Assembly: GCA_964435085.1 (NCBI GenBank)
Contig: CAYSXQ010000003.1
Location: forward strand, 1-64,000
Source: UBA917 sp964435085
GTDB lineage: Bacteria; Patescibacteriota; Patescibacteriia; Patescibacteriales; Patescibacteriaceae
Length of the DNA stretch: 64,000 bases
Direction: 5' to 3'
The translations under genes and the position numbers were made by a program. The number at the start of each line of letters is the position of its first letter. Position 1 is the stretch's first letter. This document shows, piece after piece, positions 8,500-18,221 of the stretch. The notes under the pieces are model-generated. The model was not told where the DNA came from and searched no databases. It was given only the letters and a program-made list of their open reading frames with translations.

Positions 8500-9251
8500 C
8501 GCGCACTTAACAGAGCCACTATCGACACCGCCAAGCTAACACTTATATATATTTTCAGCCTCGAAGCTGCTAATTTATTCTTTAAACGATCATTAATAAT
8601 TACTAACAACAAATAATAACCGGTCGCAAAGACAAAACCTAAGATATTATAATTAAGTGGTAAATACAAGAGGACTGCAAATAATTCTACCAAAAACACC
8701 CATGCCGCAAGCAGATACAACCAAGACTCTTTGTTATCATACTTACTAATCCAAGCGAACTGATAAATAACTAACATTAAAAAAATAGCTAAACTACCTA
8801 ATGTTAGCCAAGAACTTAATTCTAAAAAAGATTTTAATCCAAATAGTGCCGCTGCCGCCAAAAAAACCAAAATAAAACTCAAATAAAAAGACAAAAACTC
8901 CAAGCTAAAGGACTGGTAGCGACTATGGTTATTTAAATAAAAATAAAGATAGCGCCAGTAAATATAATTAAACACGGCTACCAAAGCAGCAAATAAATAA
9001 AAAATAAGTCTATCTGCCACAATCACCAAATAAACCGTGGTAACAATATTGACCATTATTGGCAGTAGGGCAAATTGCCACCAACCAAAATAGTTTTTTG
9101 CCTGACGACAAAAAGACCAAGATCCAAACAAGGCAGCTAGTACAAAAAATCCAAACAAATACCACAAAACAGCCGGACTAGACACAAATACCACCAAAGC
9201 AACAACACTGCTTACAGCAAAGGCTAGTGGTATAAAAACATTAAGATTCAT
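8490..9251 (-). CDS. Integral membrane protein of unknown function
   Basis: The 253-residue protein is almost entirely hydrophobic, with about eight transmembrane segments and short loops. I do not recognise the family and see no catalytic motif. It lies between a small acidic protein gene and the HtrA-like pseudoprotease, overlapping the latter, so the two are probably made together. A role with the HtrA-like protein in the membrane is only a guess from this coupling. Confidence 0.6.
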   Translation of the reverse strand: MNLNVFIPLAFAVSSVVALVVFVSSPAVLWYLFGFFVLAALFGSWSFCRQAKNYFGWWQFALLPIMVNIVTTVYLVIVADRLIFYLFAALVAVFNYIYWRYLYFYLNNHSRYQSFSLEFLSFYLSFILVFLAAAALFGLKSFLELSSWLTLGSLAIFLMLVIYQFAWISKYDNKESWLYLLAAWVFLVELFAVLLYLPLNYNILGFVFATGYYLLLVIINDRLKNKLAASRLKIYISVSLAVSIVALLSARWI

Positions 9252-9317
9252 AATAACTTTAACTTAAAAACAAAACTCCTTTGCAGTTTATACCATTACC
9301 GCCACTCGTCAACTAAT

Positions 9318-9647
9318 CTAAAAAAAATTATTCAAACCCGCTTCCAGAGCTAGCCAACTATTATCATCTTCGCTCCAACGATAAATCAACAAACGATGTG
9401 TTTTTTCCGTAGGACTGTACACATATTCCACCCGAGACTCAGAACCTATTCTATTAGAATAGCTTACTTTTTTATCAATCACCTTTGGCTTAGTAATAAA
9501 CTCCAACTTGACTCGACCAAACTGTGATTCAAAAATCAAATACTCAGTCGAACTAGCATCGTATTCATCTTCAAAACTACCACTCTCCTCAAGTTCAAAC
9601 TTCTTTTCAACTAACTCAACTATATCTTCCCATTTATCCCTAGTCAT
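9318..9647 (-). CDS. Small acidic protein of unknown function downstream of pilT
   Basis: The 109-residue soluble protein is rich in Glu, Asp and Tyr. It appears to form a small beta-rich domain (YLIFESQFGRVKLEF, RVEYVYSPTEKTHRLLIYRW) after an N-terminal helix. I do not recognise a family. It starts 8 bases after the pilT stop, so it belongs to the same transcript. Similar short proteins of unknown function are common in Patescibacteria, but I cannot name one from memory with confidence. Confidence 0.6.
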   Translation of the reverse strand: MTRDKWEDIVELVEKKFELEESGSFEDEYDASSTEYLIFESQFGRVKLEFITKPKVIDKKVSYSNRIGSESRVEYVYSPTEKTHRLLIYRWSEDDNSWLALEAGLNNFF

Positions 9648-9655
9648 ATTTTATT

Positions 9656-10699
9656 TTAATAATAAGTACCTCTAGTTTCCATATTACGAACATAGTGCGC
9701 AGCTGTTTCTTCGTCAATCATGCCACTTGTTGCCAAAAGCTCAATCGACTTATTCATATCAATCATGCCTTCTTGATAACTAGTCTTAATCACGTTCACA
9801 ATTTGGCTAATTTTATTCTCTCGAATCAAGTTAGCCACTGCTGGATTATTAATCATGATTTCCCGCGCTGCCACTCTACCACCACCCTTACGTGGCAATA
9901 GTTGTTGCGCTACCACCGCTCGCAAAGTCAAAGATAATTGCGACAAGATTTGCTGACGACGAAAAGACGGAAAAGAATCAATGATTCTAGCAATTGCCTC
10001 TGGCGCTGAGTTTGTATGCAATGTCGACAAGACTAAGTGCCCGGTTTCAGCTGCCGTCAGCGCCGCCGCAATCGTTTCAGCGTCACGCATTTCACCAATC
10101 ATAATTACATTTGGATCTTGGCGCAAAACTCGCTTCAAAGCATTAGCAAAACTCAAAGTATCCGAACCAACCTCTCGCTGCTCCACTATACTCAAACTAT
10201 CTTTAAAGACGTATTCGATTGGATCTTCAATGGTAATAATATGACTACTACGCATATTATTAATCACCCCGACCATTGCCGCTAGAGTTGTCGACTTACC
10301 AGCACCTGACGGCCCAGTCACCAAAATCAAACCGTCCTTTAGTCTAGTTAAATTCATAATCGGGTCAGTAAAACCAACCTCACTTGGCTTAGGCGCGTCA
10401 CCCTTAATGAGTCGCGCAGCCAGCCCAATCATCCCCTCTTGATAATGTAAGTTAATTCTAAAGCGATGGCCAGCTACTTCATAAGAAAAATCCAGCTCTC
10501 GCGCCTCATGAAACTCCCGCAAGCGACCAGCCTCTAAAATATTAACCAAAGATTCCTCCAAAAAGCGCTGCTCTAACAACTCTTCACTTATAGTCAAAAG
10601 CTCTCCATCAATTCGCAACATCGGCTTATTACCAGCAATTAAGTGTAGATCCGAAGCTTGTCTATCCACCGCTATCTTAAAACACTCTTGAAAGTCCAT
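9656..10699 (-). CDS. pilT: Type IV pilus retraction ATPase PilT
   Basis: The 347-residue protein is PilT-like. Near the N-terminus is ASDLHL (residues 15-20), Walker A GPSGAGKST at 129-137, an Asp box (ITIEDPIEYVF, about 155-165), Walker B VIMIGEMRD at about 198-206, and the His box HLVLSTLHT at 221-229. PAVANLIREN near the C-terminus matches the retraction motif AIRNLIRE, separating it from PilB-type motors. It powers pilus disassembly in twitching or DNA uptake. The partner motor is the PilB/GspE fusion at 43-46 kb. It leads the operon that runs to the HtrA-like gene. Confidence 0.93.
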   Translation of the reverse strand: MDFQECFKIAVDRQASDLHLIAGNKPMLRIDGELLTISEELLEQRFLEESLVNILEAGRLREFHEARELDFSYEVAGHRFRINLHYQEGMIGLAARLIKGDAPKPSEVGFTDPIMNLTRLKDGLILVTGPSGAGKSTTLAAMVGVINNMRSSHIITIEDPIEYVFKDSLSIVEQREVGSDTLSFANALKRVLRQDPNVIMIGEMRDAETIAAALTAAETGHLVLSTLHTNSAPEAIARIIDSFPSFRRQQILSQLSLTLRAVVAQQLLPRKGGGRVAAREIMINNPAVANLIRENKISQIVNVIKTSYQEGMIDMNKSIELLATSGMIDEETAAHYVRNMETRGTYY

Positions 10700-11129
10700 A
10701 TAAATTTAAGCTTATAAATAACCCCTCTATTATAACAAAGAAAAGAGAAGTTAGAAAGCGACCTTTAGTCGTCCTGGCGTAGGCCAGGATCTTATTTCAA
10801 TTAGCAGAAACTTAGCATCAAAGAAACTATATAAATTATACTTTCTACTTTTTAACTACATTATATGGCTAATATTAAACAAATAATCTCCAAAGCTTGA
10901 AATTTTAGACCATTTGTGTTATCTTGAGGCTAGATTTAATTTATTTATCACCCCTGTTAAGAAAAGACTTAGGCGGAATTGATTTGATTATCAGCTAAAT
11001 TTAAACAATTTTTGTGAAAAAAAACTTCAACGAACTCACAAATAACTCAGTTTATACCACTCTTATCTCCTCAATTTTGTAGGTAGCATTAACTTGTCTA
11101 TCTAGTTTTTTGTTAGCAGACCTAAAATT
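10700..11129. other. 430-bp intergenic region between divergent pilT and rny
   Basis: It holds a GC-rich hairpin (CCTGGC-GTAG-GCCAGG, 10773-10788) nested between AAGTTAGAAAG near 10750 and CTTTCTACTTTTTAACT near 10840, which resemble the AGTTAGAAAGT repeat family seen at 42.97 and 60.3 kb. The rest is AT-rich. I see no convincing protein or RNA gene; a promoter for rny must lie here but I cannot place it with confidence. Confidence 0.5.
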
Positions 11130-12644
11130 ATGCTATATTTAATTAGCCTTGTCTGCTTAATCGCTGGACTAGGCTTTGGTTATTGGCTTCGTAAGCAAAA
11201 AGCTTTATCTGAAGTTAATAGCTCTGAGGCCAAAGCTGAGAAAATTCTCACTGACGCCAAAACCAAAGAAAACCAAATACTTATTGAAGCTCAAGAAAAA
11301 TCGCTTCAAATCCTTGCTGACACCAAAAAAGACATCGATGCCAGTAAAGCCGAACTCCAGTCAACTAGAGACAAGTTAGAGCAACGCGAAAACCTTTTTT
11401 CACAAAAACTCCTAGAATTACAGGACAAACAACAGGCGCTTTACGATAAAATCGCTAAAATCGAAGAAGCTAAAGAAAAAATCAAAACCATTCAACAAGA
11501 ACAGGTCGCTAAATTAGAAAAAATTGCTAATCTCAGTACCGAAGAAGCGAAGGATATCATTCTCAAGCGCGTAGAAAGAGATAATGAGGAATCAATCTTG
11601 TCACGCATCAAAAAGCTAGATCAAGATTCTTCCGATGCCTTAGATGAAAGAACTAGAGAAATCATGTCTAGCTCTATGCAACGTCTAGCCTCTACTTTTA
11701 CCGCTGAAATTACTACCACTACCGTCGATTTGCCAAGTGACGAAATGAAAGGTAGAATTATTGGTCGTGAGGGTCGTAACATCAAAGCTATTGAAAACCT
11801 CACTGGCGTCGAAATCATCATTGATGACGTGCCAAATATCATCACTGTCTCTGGTTTTTCCGGTATTCGCCGTCAGATTGCTAAACGTGCTATTGAATAT
11901 TTAATGAAGGATGGTCGCATTCACCCTACCAAAATCGAAGAAGCAATTGAACAAGCCAAGAAAGACTTAGCTTTGGACATTCGCAAAGCTGGAGAAGACG
12001 CTCTCTACGAGCTTGGCATCACCGGCTTTGATCCTAAACTAGTCCAAATCCTTGGTCGCATGAAGTATCGCACCAGCTACGGTCAGAACATTCTCAAACA
12101 CAGCGTCGAAGTTGCCCATCTTTGCGGTCTACTAGCTGAAGAATTAGGCTATGATTCAACTCTAGCTAAGAAATCCGGTCTCCTCCACGACATCGGCAAA
12201 GCTGTTGATCACGAGGTTAAAGGCAGTCACACTGAAATTGGTGGTCAAATCGGTCGCAAATTCAACCTCTCCAAAGAAATTATTGATGCTATTGAAAATC
12301 ACCACGAAGACAAACCAGAATTTACTAACACCTTAATCGTTAAAGCTGCTGACGCCATCTCCTCTTCTCGTCCTGGTGCTCGTAATGATAATTTTGAGAA
12401 ATACGTCCACCGCCTAGAAGAGTTAGAAAAATTAGCTGAAAGCTTCCCTCAGGTTAATAAGAGTTACGCCATCCAAGCTGGCCGAGAAGTACGTGTCTTC
12501 GTTGATCCAGAAAAAATCTCCGATCTCGAATCACACGAATTAGCCAAAAACATCGCCAAGAAAATCGAAGCTGAACTAAAATATCCAGGCGAAATTAAAG
12601 TCAATTTACTACGTGAATTAAGAGTCATTGAGTACGCTAGATAA
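11130..12644 (+). CDS. rny: Ribonuclease Y
   Basis: The 504-residue protein has the RNase Y order: one N-terminal membrane helix (residues 2-17), a long coiled coil rich in Lys, Glu and Ala (about 25-190), a KH domain (GRIIGREGRNIKAIE), and an HD domain with LLHDIGKAVDHE. It is a membrane-bound endoribonuclease that starts mRNA decay. The TM segment starting within three residues of the ATG supports this start. A peptide-binding protein follows after 3 bases. RNase J at 14.9 kb gives the genome both Gram-positive-style decay nucleases. Confidence 0.95.
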   Translation: MLYLISLVCLIAGLGFGYWLRKQKALSEVNSSEAKAEKILTDAKTKENQILIEAQEKSLQILADTKKDIDASKAELQSTRDKLEQRENLFSQKLLELQDKQQALYDKIAKIEEAKEKIKTIQQEQVAKLEKIANLSTEEAKDIILKRVERDNEESILSRIKKLDQDSSDALDERTREIMSSSMQRLASTFTAEITTTTVDLPSDEMKGRIIGREGRNIKAIENLTGVEIIIDDVPNIITVSGFSGIRRQIAKRAIEYLMKDGRIHPTKIEEAIEQAKKDLALDIRKAGEDALYELGITGFDPKLVQILGRMKYRTSYGQNILKHSVEVAHLCGLLAEELGYDSTLAKKSGLLHDIGKAVDHEVKGSHTEIGGQIGRKFNLSKEIIDAIENHHEDKPEFTNTLIVKAADAISSSRPGARNDNFEKYVHRLEELEKLAESFPQVNKSYAIQAGREVRVFVDPEKISDLESHELAKNIAKKIEAELKYPGEIKVNLLRELRVIEYAR

Positions 12645-12647
12645 ATT

Positions 12648-14423
12648 ATGAGTCTTTTTGACCAGAAGAAAAAATACAACGACAGCTCCTTAGAAAGCAA
12701 GCTTTTGTCACAAATAAACCACAACCGTTTACCTAGTATTCGGCAGTTTAAGTATCTCAAAAAATTTCTTTCGGTCAAAGAAAAATGGATTCTAGCAGCT
12801 TCGCTAAGCGTCCTAGTCATCACAAGCAGTCTACTTCTTCGTGGCTTTTGGTTAAGTCATTTAGTTGTTAGCCCTAAAAACGGCGGACAATACATTGAAG
12901 GTACTATCACACCACCAAGCCATATCAATCCCTTGTTTTTCGGACTCAATTCAACCGACGACGATCTAGTCAGTTTAGTTTATTCTTCACTCTGGAAAAG
13001 AGATAATAATGGTAGTCTCAAAGCCGATCTAGTAGAAAGCTTTAAGATTTCTGATGACCAAAAAATCTATACCATCAAAATTACTGACAAAGCTCGTTTT
13101 CACTCTGGCAAAAAACTAACTACTGACGACATTATCTTCACCATCAACACCATCAAAGATCCACGCTTCAAATCAACTTGGCGCCGTTACTTCATTAATG
13201 TTGAAGCAGAAAAAATCAGCGATACCGAATTAAAACTAAGTCTCAAAGAACCTTACGCGGCATTTTTAGAGTATCTCAGCTTCGGCATCTTACCCAAAGA
13301 TCTCTGGCAAGATATTAGCCCTAACAACATCAGCCTAGCTGAACTAAACATCAAGCCGGTCGGCTCAGGTCCACTAAAGTTTCAATCTCTAACTAAAGAC
13401 AAGTCTGGTAACCTACGCTCCTTCAACCTAACTCGCAACAAAGACTACTATCACGAGCAAACCTATCTTGACACTTTTAGCTTTAAGATATTTACTAGTC
13501 CAGAAGAGTTAGTCACCAGTCTCAATGACAATACTGTTGATAGTGTTAGCTATCTACCAAGTAGCTATCAAAAATCTATCCTAGCTGCTAATGCTTATAA
13601 TTTTAACCAATTAAAACAAGCTCAGTCACTTGCTATTTTCTTCAATCTCAAAAAACCAGAATTGGATAAAAAATTACGACAAGCTCTTGATTACGCCTTG
13701 GATAAAAAAACAATCATCAGCAAAGTTTATGGCAATGATGCTGAATTAGCTAGCGGACCAATTGCTAATTTCGCCTTTGCTTATCAAACAGCTTCCAATG
13801 ATTATAGCTTTAACCCTACCAAGGCTAAAGAATTATTAGCTAGCGCTGGCTGGAAAGAAATAACTATCGGCTCATCAACCACCACCGTCTTACAAAAAAA
13901 CGGAGAAAATCTTAAGTTAGAATTGACAACTACTAGTAATCCTAATGAACTACAAGTCGCTGAGTTAATCGCTCAGTATTGGTCAGCTGTCGGTATTCAA
14001 ACTTCAATTGTCAGCGAAGAAAAAAACACTTTCTTTAGTCGTGTTATTAAACCTAAAAATTACAGCATCTTACTTTACTCCATCATCAATCCTTTAAATA
14101 GCGATCCTTATGCTTTCTGGCATTCTTCCCAAAGCGATGATAAAGGCTACAATCTCAGCAACCTAAGTAGCAGTAAAATTGACCGTCTAATCGAAGAGGC
14201 TCGACTTGATGCCAACACTTCTAAGCGTATCGCCAACTACAGTGAGTTTCAGAAAATTATTAACGATGAAGTACCAGCCATTTTCTTAGCCAATCAAAAT
14301 TTTGTCTATATTCAAAGTAAAAAAATCAAAGGCTTTACCACTAAAATAATCTCTTCTCCTGAAGATCGTTTTGACAATATTAACGAGTGGTATCTTAGTG
14401 AGAAAAAAAGACTGCAACTATAA
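12648..14423 (+). CDS. ABC-type peptide-binding protein (SBP family 5)
   Basis: The 591-residue protein has an N-terminal cytoplasmic stretch, a single membrane anchor (about residues 47-70), and a solute-binding domain of the OppA/DppA type. Its motifs are VSLVYSSLWKRD, ADLVESFKISDD, KITDKARFHSGKKLTTDDI and the late FNLKKPELDKKLRQALDYALDKK. In place of a lipobox it is tethered by the TM helix. No permease or ATPase gene is adjacent, so the transporter must be elsewhere or the protein acts alone. The start is 3 bases after the rny stop, suggesting cotranscription. Confidence 0.88.
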   Translation: MSLFDQKKKYNDSSLESKLLSQINHNRLPSIRQFKYLKKFLSVKEKWILAASLSVLVITSSLLLRGFWLSHLVVSPKNGGQYIEGTITPPSHINPLFFGLNSTDDDLVSLVYSSLWKRDNNGSLKADLVESFKISDDQKIYTIKITDKARFHSGKKLTTDDIIFTINTIKDPRFKSTWRRYFINVEAEKISDTELKLSLKEPYAAFLEYLSFGILPKDLWQDISPNNISLAELNIKPVGSGPLKFQSLTKDKSGNLRSFNLTRNKDYYHEQTYLDTFSFKIFTSPEELVTSLNDNTVDSVSYLPSSYQKSILAANAYNFNQLKQAQSLAIFFNLKKPELDKKLRQALDYALDKKTIISKVYGNDAELASGPIANFAFAYQTASNDYSFNPTKAKELLASAGWKEITIGSSTTTVLQKNGENLKLELTTTSNPNELQVAELIAQYWSAVGIQTSIVSEEKNTFFSRVIKPKNYSILLYSIINPLNSDPYAFWHSSQSDDKGYNLSNLSSSKIDRLIEEARLDANTSKRIANYSEFQKIINDEVPAIFLANQNFVYIQSKKIKGFTTKIISSPEDRFDNINEWYLSEKKRLQL

Positions 14424-14429
14424 ACACGA

Positions 14430-14513
14430 GCCCAAGTGGTGAAATTGGTATACACGCAGCGTTCAGGTCGCTGTGGACGAAAGTCCGTGAGGGTTCAAGT
14501 CCCTCCTTGGGCA
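14430..14513 (+). tRNA. tRNA-Leu (CAG)
   Basis: The acceptor stem GCCCAAG/CTTGGGC, a 5-bp anticodon stem around the loop TTCAGGT (anticodon CAG), a long type II variable arm (TGGACGAAAGTCCG) and the T-arm GGGTTCAAGTCCC are all present. The 3' end reads A-CA after the stem, so CCA is not encoded. It is complete; the second half is repeated after the N gap as an assembly artefact. Confidence 0.93.
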
Positions 14514-14670
14514 CANNNNNNNNNNNNNNNNNNNNNNNNNNNNNNNNNNNNNNNNNNNNNNNNNNNNNNNNNNNNNNNNNNNNNNNNNNNNNNNNNNNNN
14601 NNNNNNNNNNNNNNNGTTCAGGTCGCTGTGGACGAAAGTCCGTGAGGGTTCAAGTCCCTCCTTGGGCACA
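14461..14670. other. Scaffold gap with 55-bp flanking duplicate (artefact)
   Basis: The 100 Ns at 14516-14615 are bounded by identical 55-bp sequences (14461-14515 and 14616-14670). The contigs therefore overlap by one k-mer, and the true sequence lacks the Ns and one copy. The partial tRNA-Leu at 14616-14668 is not a second gene. Confidence 0.92.
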
Positions 14671-14674
14671 AAAG

Positions 14675-14826
14675 ATAATTTCAAATTTAAAATTTAAAAT
14701 TTCAAAACAAAAAATAATAATTTAGTGTTTTAATTTCTAATCAGTTAAACGATCAAACTGTTTTTAAATTAAGATTCCTAACATTAAACATTGTTTTTAA
14801 ATTTTAAATTTTAAATTTAAATTAAG
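14675..14826. repeat. AT-rich inverted-repeat element, copy 2
   Basis: It is bounded by AATTTCAAATTTAAAATTT on the left and TTTTAAATTTTAAATTTAAATT on the right, with an interior unlike the other copies except for TAAACATTG near the right end. It is related to 583-717, 16726-16866 and 55070-55360, and lies in the 230-bp space before RNase J. Confidence 0.7.
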
Positions 14827-14900
14827 CTTCTCTAATTAAACTAATTAATAAACCTTACGGAATATATTAACTATATCTCCATTTATGTTTCACATAAAAT

Positions 14901-16673
14901 ATGATTACAAAGTACAAAAGCAATAAACCGCGTCATTATCACAACAACAAAAACAAAGACCAGAAAAACACCAGCACGCCAATCGACAATAATGCTAGCA
15001 AACAAAATAAGCTAAGAATTATTCCTCTTGGTGGCTGTGAAGAAGTTGGTCGCAACATGACTCTTTATGAGTATGGCAAAGATATCATCATTCTCGACAT
15101 GGGCCTCGAATTCCCTAGCGAAGATATGTTTGGTATTGATTACATCATTCCTAACATCGAATATCTCAAAGGCAAAGAAGACAACATTCGTGGCGTCATC
15201 TTTTCCCACGGTCACCTTGACCACATCGGCGCTGCCGCTATTCTTCTAGAAAAACTAGGCAATCCAACCATCATTGGTCGCAACATGACTTTAGCCATGG
15301 TTAAACACCGTGTCGAAGATTACAAACAAGGCGCTGCCAAAAAACTAAAAACTATCCTCATCAAAACCATTGATGACAAAATTCAACTCGGTGCTTTCAA
15401 AGTCAGCTTCTTCCAAGTTGAACACTCCATCATGGATGCTGTCGGCGTTGCTATCACTACTCCTGTCGGCACTGTCATCCACCCTGGTGACTGGACCATG
15501 GAAAGAGTCAAAGAAACTGGCGAACCAATCGTTGACTACGCTCACCTTGCCAATCTCCCACGTCCAAGCATCCTCATGTTAGAAAGTCTTGGCGCTATCA
15601 GCACCAAACAAAGTCCAACCTCAGAAGATCTCAAAGCCAATCTACAAAGCATTATTAGCTCCGCCCCTGGTCGTGTCATCATCGGCACCTTCTCTTCTCA
15701 AGTTGAACGCGTTGGCTGGATTATTCAAATGTCTGAAAAGATGGGCAAGAAAATCGCTCTCGAAGGCTACAGCATGAAAATGAACATCGAGATCGCCATG
15801 GAACTTGGTTACATTAAGTGCCACAAAGACACCTTGATCAAATCCGATCAAATCCACAACTACCCTGATAACAAGATTGTTATTATCGGTACCGGTGCTC
15901 AGGGCGAAGAAAACGCCGCTCTTGCTCGCATGCTCGATGGCAGTCACCGCAATCTCCGCATCAACAAAAACGACACCGTTATCCTTTCTTCCTCTATCAT
16001 CCCTGGTAATGAATCAACTATTCAACGTCTCAAAGACAACCTCTACCGCCAGTGTAACAATGTTATCCACGGTGGTTTAATGGATGTCCACATTTCCGGT
16101 CACGGCAATCGTGATGATATCAGCTATTTACTTAAGGTTATTAAGCCTGATTACTTCGTTCCTGTTTACGGCTGGCACTTCATGCTCAAGGAAGCTGAAA
16201 AGCTTGCCAAGGAAATCGGTTTTAAGGCCGAAAATATCTTCGTAGCAGATAATGGTCAAGTAATGGAGTTTGACGCGCAGGGCGGCCGTTTAAGCAAGGA
16301 AAAAGTGCCATCCAGCTACGTCTTCGTCGACGGCTCTGGTATCACCGACTCTAGTAACGACGTCGTCCTCCGTGATCGCAAAATGATGTCCGAAGACGGC
16401 ATGATCGTCGTTATCACCACTATTGATTCCAAAACCGGTGATCTCATTGGCTCTCCAGATATTATCTCTCGTGGCTTCGTCTACATGAAAGAACACAAAG
16501 ATCTCATCCAAAAAGTCCGTGACAAACTAAAATCCATCGTCCGCGAACGACCAAACTCCGGCGAAGGCTATGATGACTACATTAAGAACAAAGTCCGTCA
16601 CGAAATTGGTCAGTTCCTCTTCAAGGAAACTAAGAGACGGCCGATGGTGTTACCGGTAGTGATTAAGGTCTAA
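14901..16673 (+). CDS. rnj: Ribonuclease J
   Basis: The 590-residue protein is a beta-CASP metallo-beta-lactamase nuclease. It has GGCEEVGRNM at about residue 44, the metal motif SHGHLDHIG at 102-110, HPGDWTM, then the beta-CASP domain with GTGAQGEENAAL and GHGNRDD, and a C-terminal domain with NSGEGYDDYI. RNase J degrades RNA 5'-to-3' and can cut internally. The basic, Asn/Lys-rich N-terminal extension (about 37 residues) precedes the fold. It partners in mRNA turnover with RNase Y at 11.1 kb. It ends in a perfect terminator. Confidence 0.95.
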   Translation: MITKYKSNKPRHYHNNKNKDQKNTSTPIDNNASKQNKLRIIPLGGCEEVGRNMTLYEYGKDIIILDMGLEFPSEDMFGIDYIIPNIEYLKGKEDNIRGVIFSHGHLDHIGAAAILLEKLGNPTIIGRNMTLAMVKHRVEDYKQGAAKKLKTILIKTIDDKIQLGAFKVSFFQVEHSIMDAVGVAITTPVGTVIHPGDWTMERVKETGEPIVDYAHLANLPRPSILMLESLGAISTKQSPTSEDLKANLQSIISSAPGRVIIGTFSSQVERVGWIIQMSEKMGKKIALEGYSMKMNIEIAMELGYIKCHKDTLIKSDQIHNYPDNKIVIIGTGAQGEENAALARMLDGSHRNLRINKNDTVILSSSIIPGNESTIQRLKDNLYRQCNNVIHGGLMDVHISGHGNRDDISYLLKVIKPDYFVPVYGWHFMLKEAEKLAKEIGFKAENIFVADNGQVMEFDAQGGRLSKEKVPSSYVFVDGSGITDSSNDVVLRDRKMMSEDGMIVVITTIDSKTGDLIGSPDIISRGFVYMKEHKDLIQKVRDKLKSIVRERPNSGEGYDDYIKNKVRHEIGQFLFKETKRRPMVLPVVIKV

Positions 16674-16688
16674 AATAACTTAGAAATT

Positions 16689-16720
16689 AAAAAAGTTCGT
16701 AGATATCTACGAACTTTTTT
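16689..16720 (+). terminator. Terminator of RNase J
   Basis: A perfect 32-bp palindrome centred on AGATATCT, with A-run and T-run arms, works in either direction. It sits 15 bases after the stop. Confidence 0.88.
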
Positions 16721-16725
16721 AATTT

Positions 16726-16866
16726 AAAATTTCAAATTGAAAATTTAAAAACAAATCTAAATATTACAATTTCTAATTTAAAAACATATTACTAATAAAT
16801 GTTTAGAAATTAAAACATTTAATCATTAAAAATTGTTTTGAAATTTTAAATTTTAAATTTGAAATT
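16726..16866. repeat. AT-rich inverted-repeat element, copy 3
   Basis: Its right half (AACATTTAATCATTAAAAATTGTTTTGAAATTTTAAA, given here only as pieces AACATTTAATCATTAAAA and TTGTTTTGAAATTT) matches the right half of copy 1 at 583-717. The left end begins with TTTAAAATTTCAAATTGAAAATTT. It lies in the space between RNase J and dnaN, whose stop codon it nearly touches. Confidence 0.75.
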
Positions 16867-16873
16867 AGTTTAT

Positions 16874-18010
16874 TTACTTCTTAATCGGCATGATTATATA
16901 CAAATAACTATCATCTCCAACTGGTCGCAGCAAACAAGGCGTCGCCCCATCAACTAATTCTATCTTCACTAACTCCGAGCTAATGTTATTAAGTCCATCA
17001 ATCAGGTATTTATAGTTGATAACTACCCCGTTATCCACACCTTCAATTTTTGCTTCGATATTAGTCACGTTTTCACCAGCTTGCCCCGACACAGCTGAAA
17101 CTACTAAGCCCTTTTTCTCAGCAATTAAATCAATATTAATGTCATTTACACCGCTTTTCGAGAACAAAGCCGAGGCTTTCGCTGCCCGCATCAACTGTTC
17201 ACGACTAACTGTGCAAGAAGATTTAAACTGGCTGGGGATAATTTGTTTATAATCTGGATATTGTTCATCAATCAACCTTGATACCACTTCAATTGCATCA
17301 AAACTAAAGGCAATTTGATTGTCAGTGATATAAATCTTGATCGTTTCCACATCTTTATTATCACCAAAATCGCCAGCGATAATTCGAGCTAACTCCTGCA
17401 AAGTTTTAATTGGAATAATAATTCGTCTAGCCCCCTCACCTTCCGCTAAAGTAATATTGGAAGTTATTTTCATTGAACGTTCCGCTAAACGATAGCTGTC
17501 AGTGCCGGCCATAGTCAAAGTCTCACCATCAATATTAAATAACACACCCGACAAAGCTAAACGATTCTCATTAAACATCACCGCAAAGACCACTGAACTC
17601 ACAGCTTGTTTAAATTCATTGATTTTCACTTCGTAATAATTTTCTTTCTCTAATTCTGGGATCAAAGGATAATCATCGGCTAATTCACCTTTAATTTTAG
17701 TTTTATAACTCTCTGATTCAAGTAGCAATTCTGTTCCACTGGTTTGTAAATCAATTTTATTATTAGGTAATAAGCCAACATAGCTTGATAAGATCTTAGC
17801 GTCAGCTGTAATTACACCGTCTTCATCAATCTTACCACGAATAGTTGTACTAACTCCTAATTCCAAATCAGTTGCTGATAATTTAATTACCCCATTAGTA
17901 GCTGACAACATCAGATTATTAAGAATTGGCAAATTTGTATTCTTACCAGTAATCGAACTCGTTACGAAAATTCCTTGCTTGAGATTTTTTTGTAAGACGG
18001 TAATTTTCAT
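16874..18010 (-). CDS. dnaN: DNA polymerase III subunit beta (sliding clamp)
   Basis: The 378-residue protein has the three-domain clamp pattern: LPILNNLMLSATNGVIKLSATDLELG in domain 1 (here abbreviated), FAVMFNENRLALSGVLF in domain 2 with TDSYRLAE, and a C-terminal YLYIIMPIKK. The clamp ring tethers the polymerase; the clamp loader delta subunit is at 0.7 kb. It lies directly downstream of dnaA in the usual dnaA-dnaN order, separated by 202 bases with two imperfect DnaA boxes. Confidence 0.95.
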   Translation of the reverse strand: MKITVLQKNLKQGIFVTSSITGKNTNLPILNNLMLSATNGVIKLSATDLELGVSTTIRGKIDEDGVITADAKILSSYVGLLPNNKIDLQTSGTELLLESESYKTKIKGELADDYPLIPELEKENYYEVKINEFKQAVSSVVFAVMFNENRLALSGVLFNIDGETLTMAGTDSYRLAERSMKITSNITLAEGEGARRIIIPIKTLQELARIIAGDFGDNKDVETIKIYITDNQIAFSFDAIEVVSRLIDEQYPDYKQIIPSQFKSSCTVSREQLMRAAKASALFSKSGVNDINIDLIAEKKGLVVSAVSGQAGENVTNIEAKIEGVDNGVVINYKYLIDGLNNISSELVKIELVDGATPCLLRPVGDDSYLYIIMPIKK

Positions 18011-18155
18011 ATTTTCTTATATATAAATTAATAGTAATAATAAGGCCTGTGGAGGAGGTGGAAAAGCCTTATTTTGATTTTAGTTTGGGGATTTTTTTGG
18101 GCGCTTATCTGTGTATGAATCTGAGCTAGTTCTTGGTATAACTTTGGGGATAACT

Positions 18156-18221
18156 TTATCCACTCTTCTTACCCACATTCACCTAGCAGCTAATCAACAA
18201 CTTATACCAAACTTATCCACC
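18156..18221 (-). promoter_or_regulatory. Imperfect DnaA boxes between dnaA and dnaN
   Basis: TTATCCACT (18156-18164) and TTATCCACC (18213-18221) each differ by one base from TTATCCACA, with GGGGATAA nearby. They may autoregulate dnaN or be a weak second origin element; the perfect boxes are behind yidC. Confidence 0.5.

Noticed and set aside
14616..14668. Second tRNA-Leu
   Set aside because: It is the 55-bp duplicate after the N gap and lacks the 5' half.
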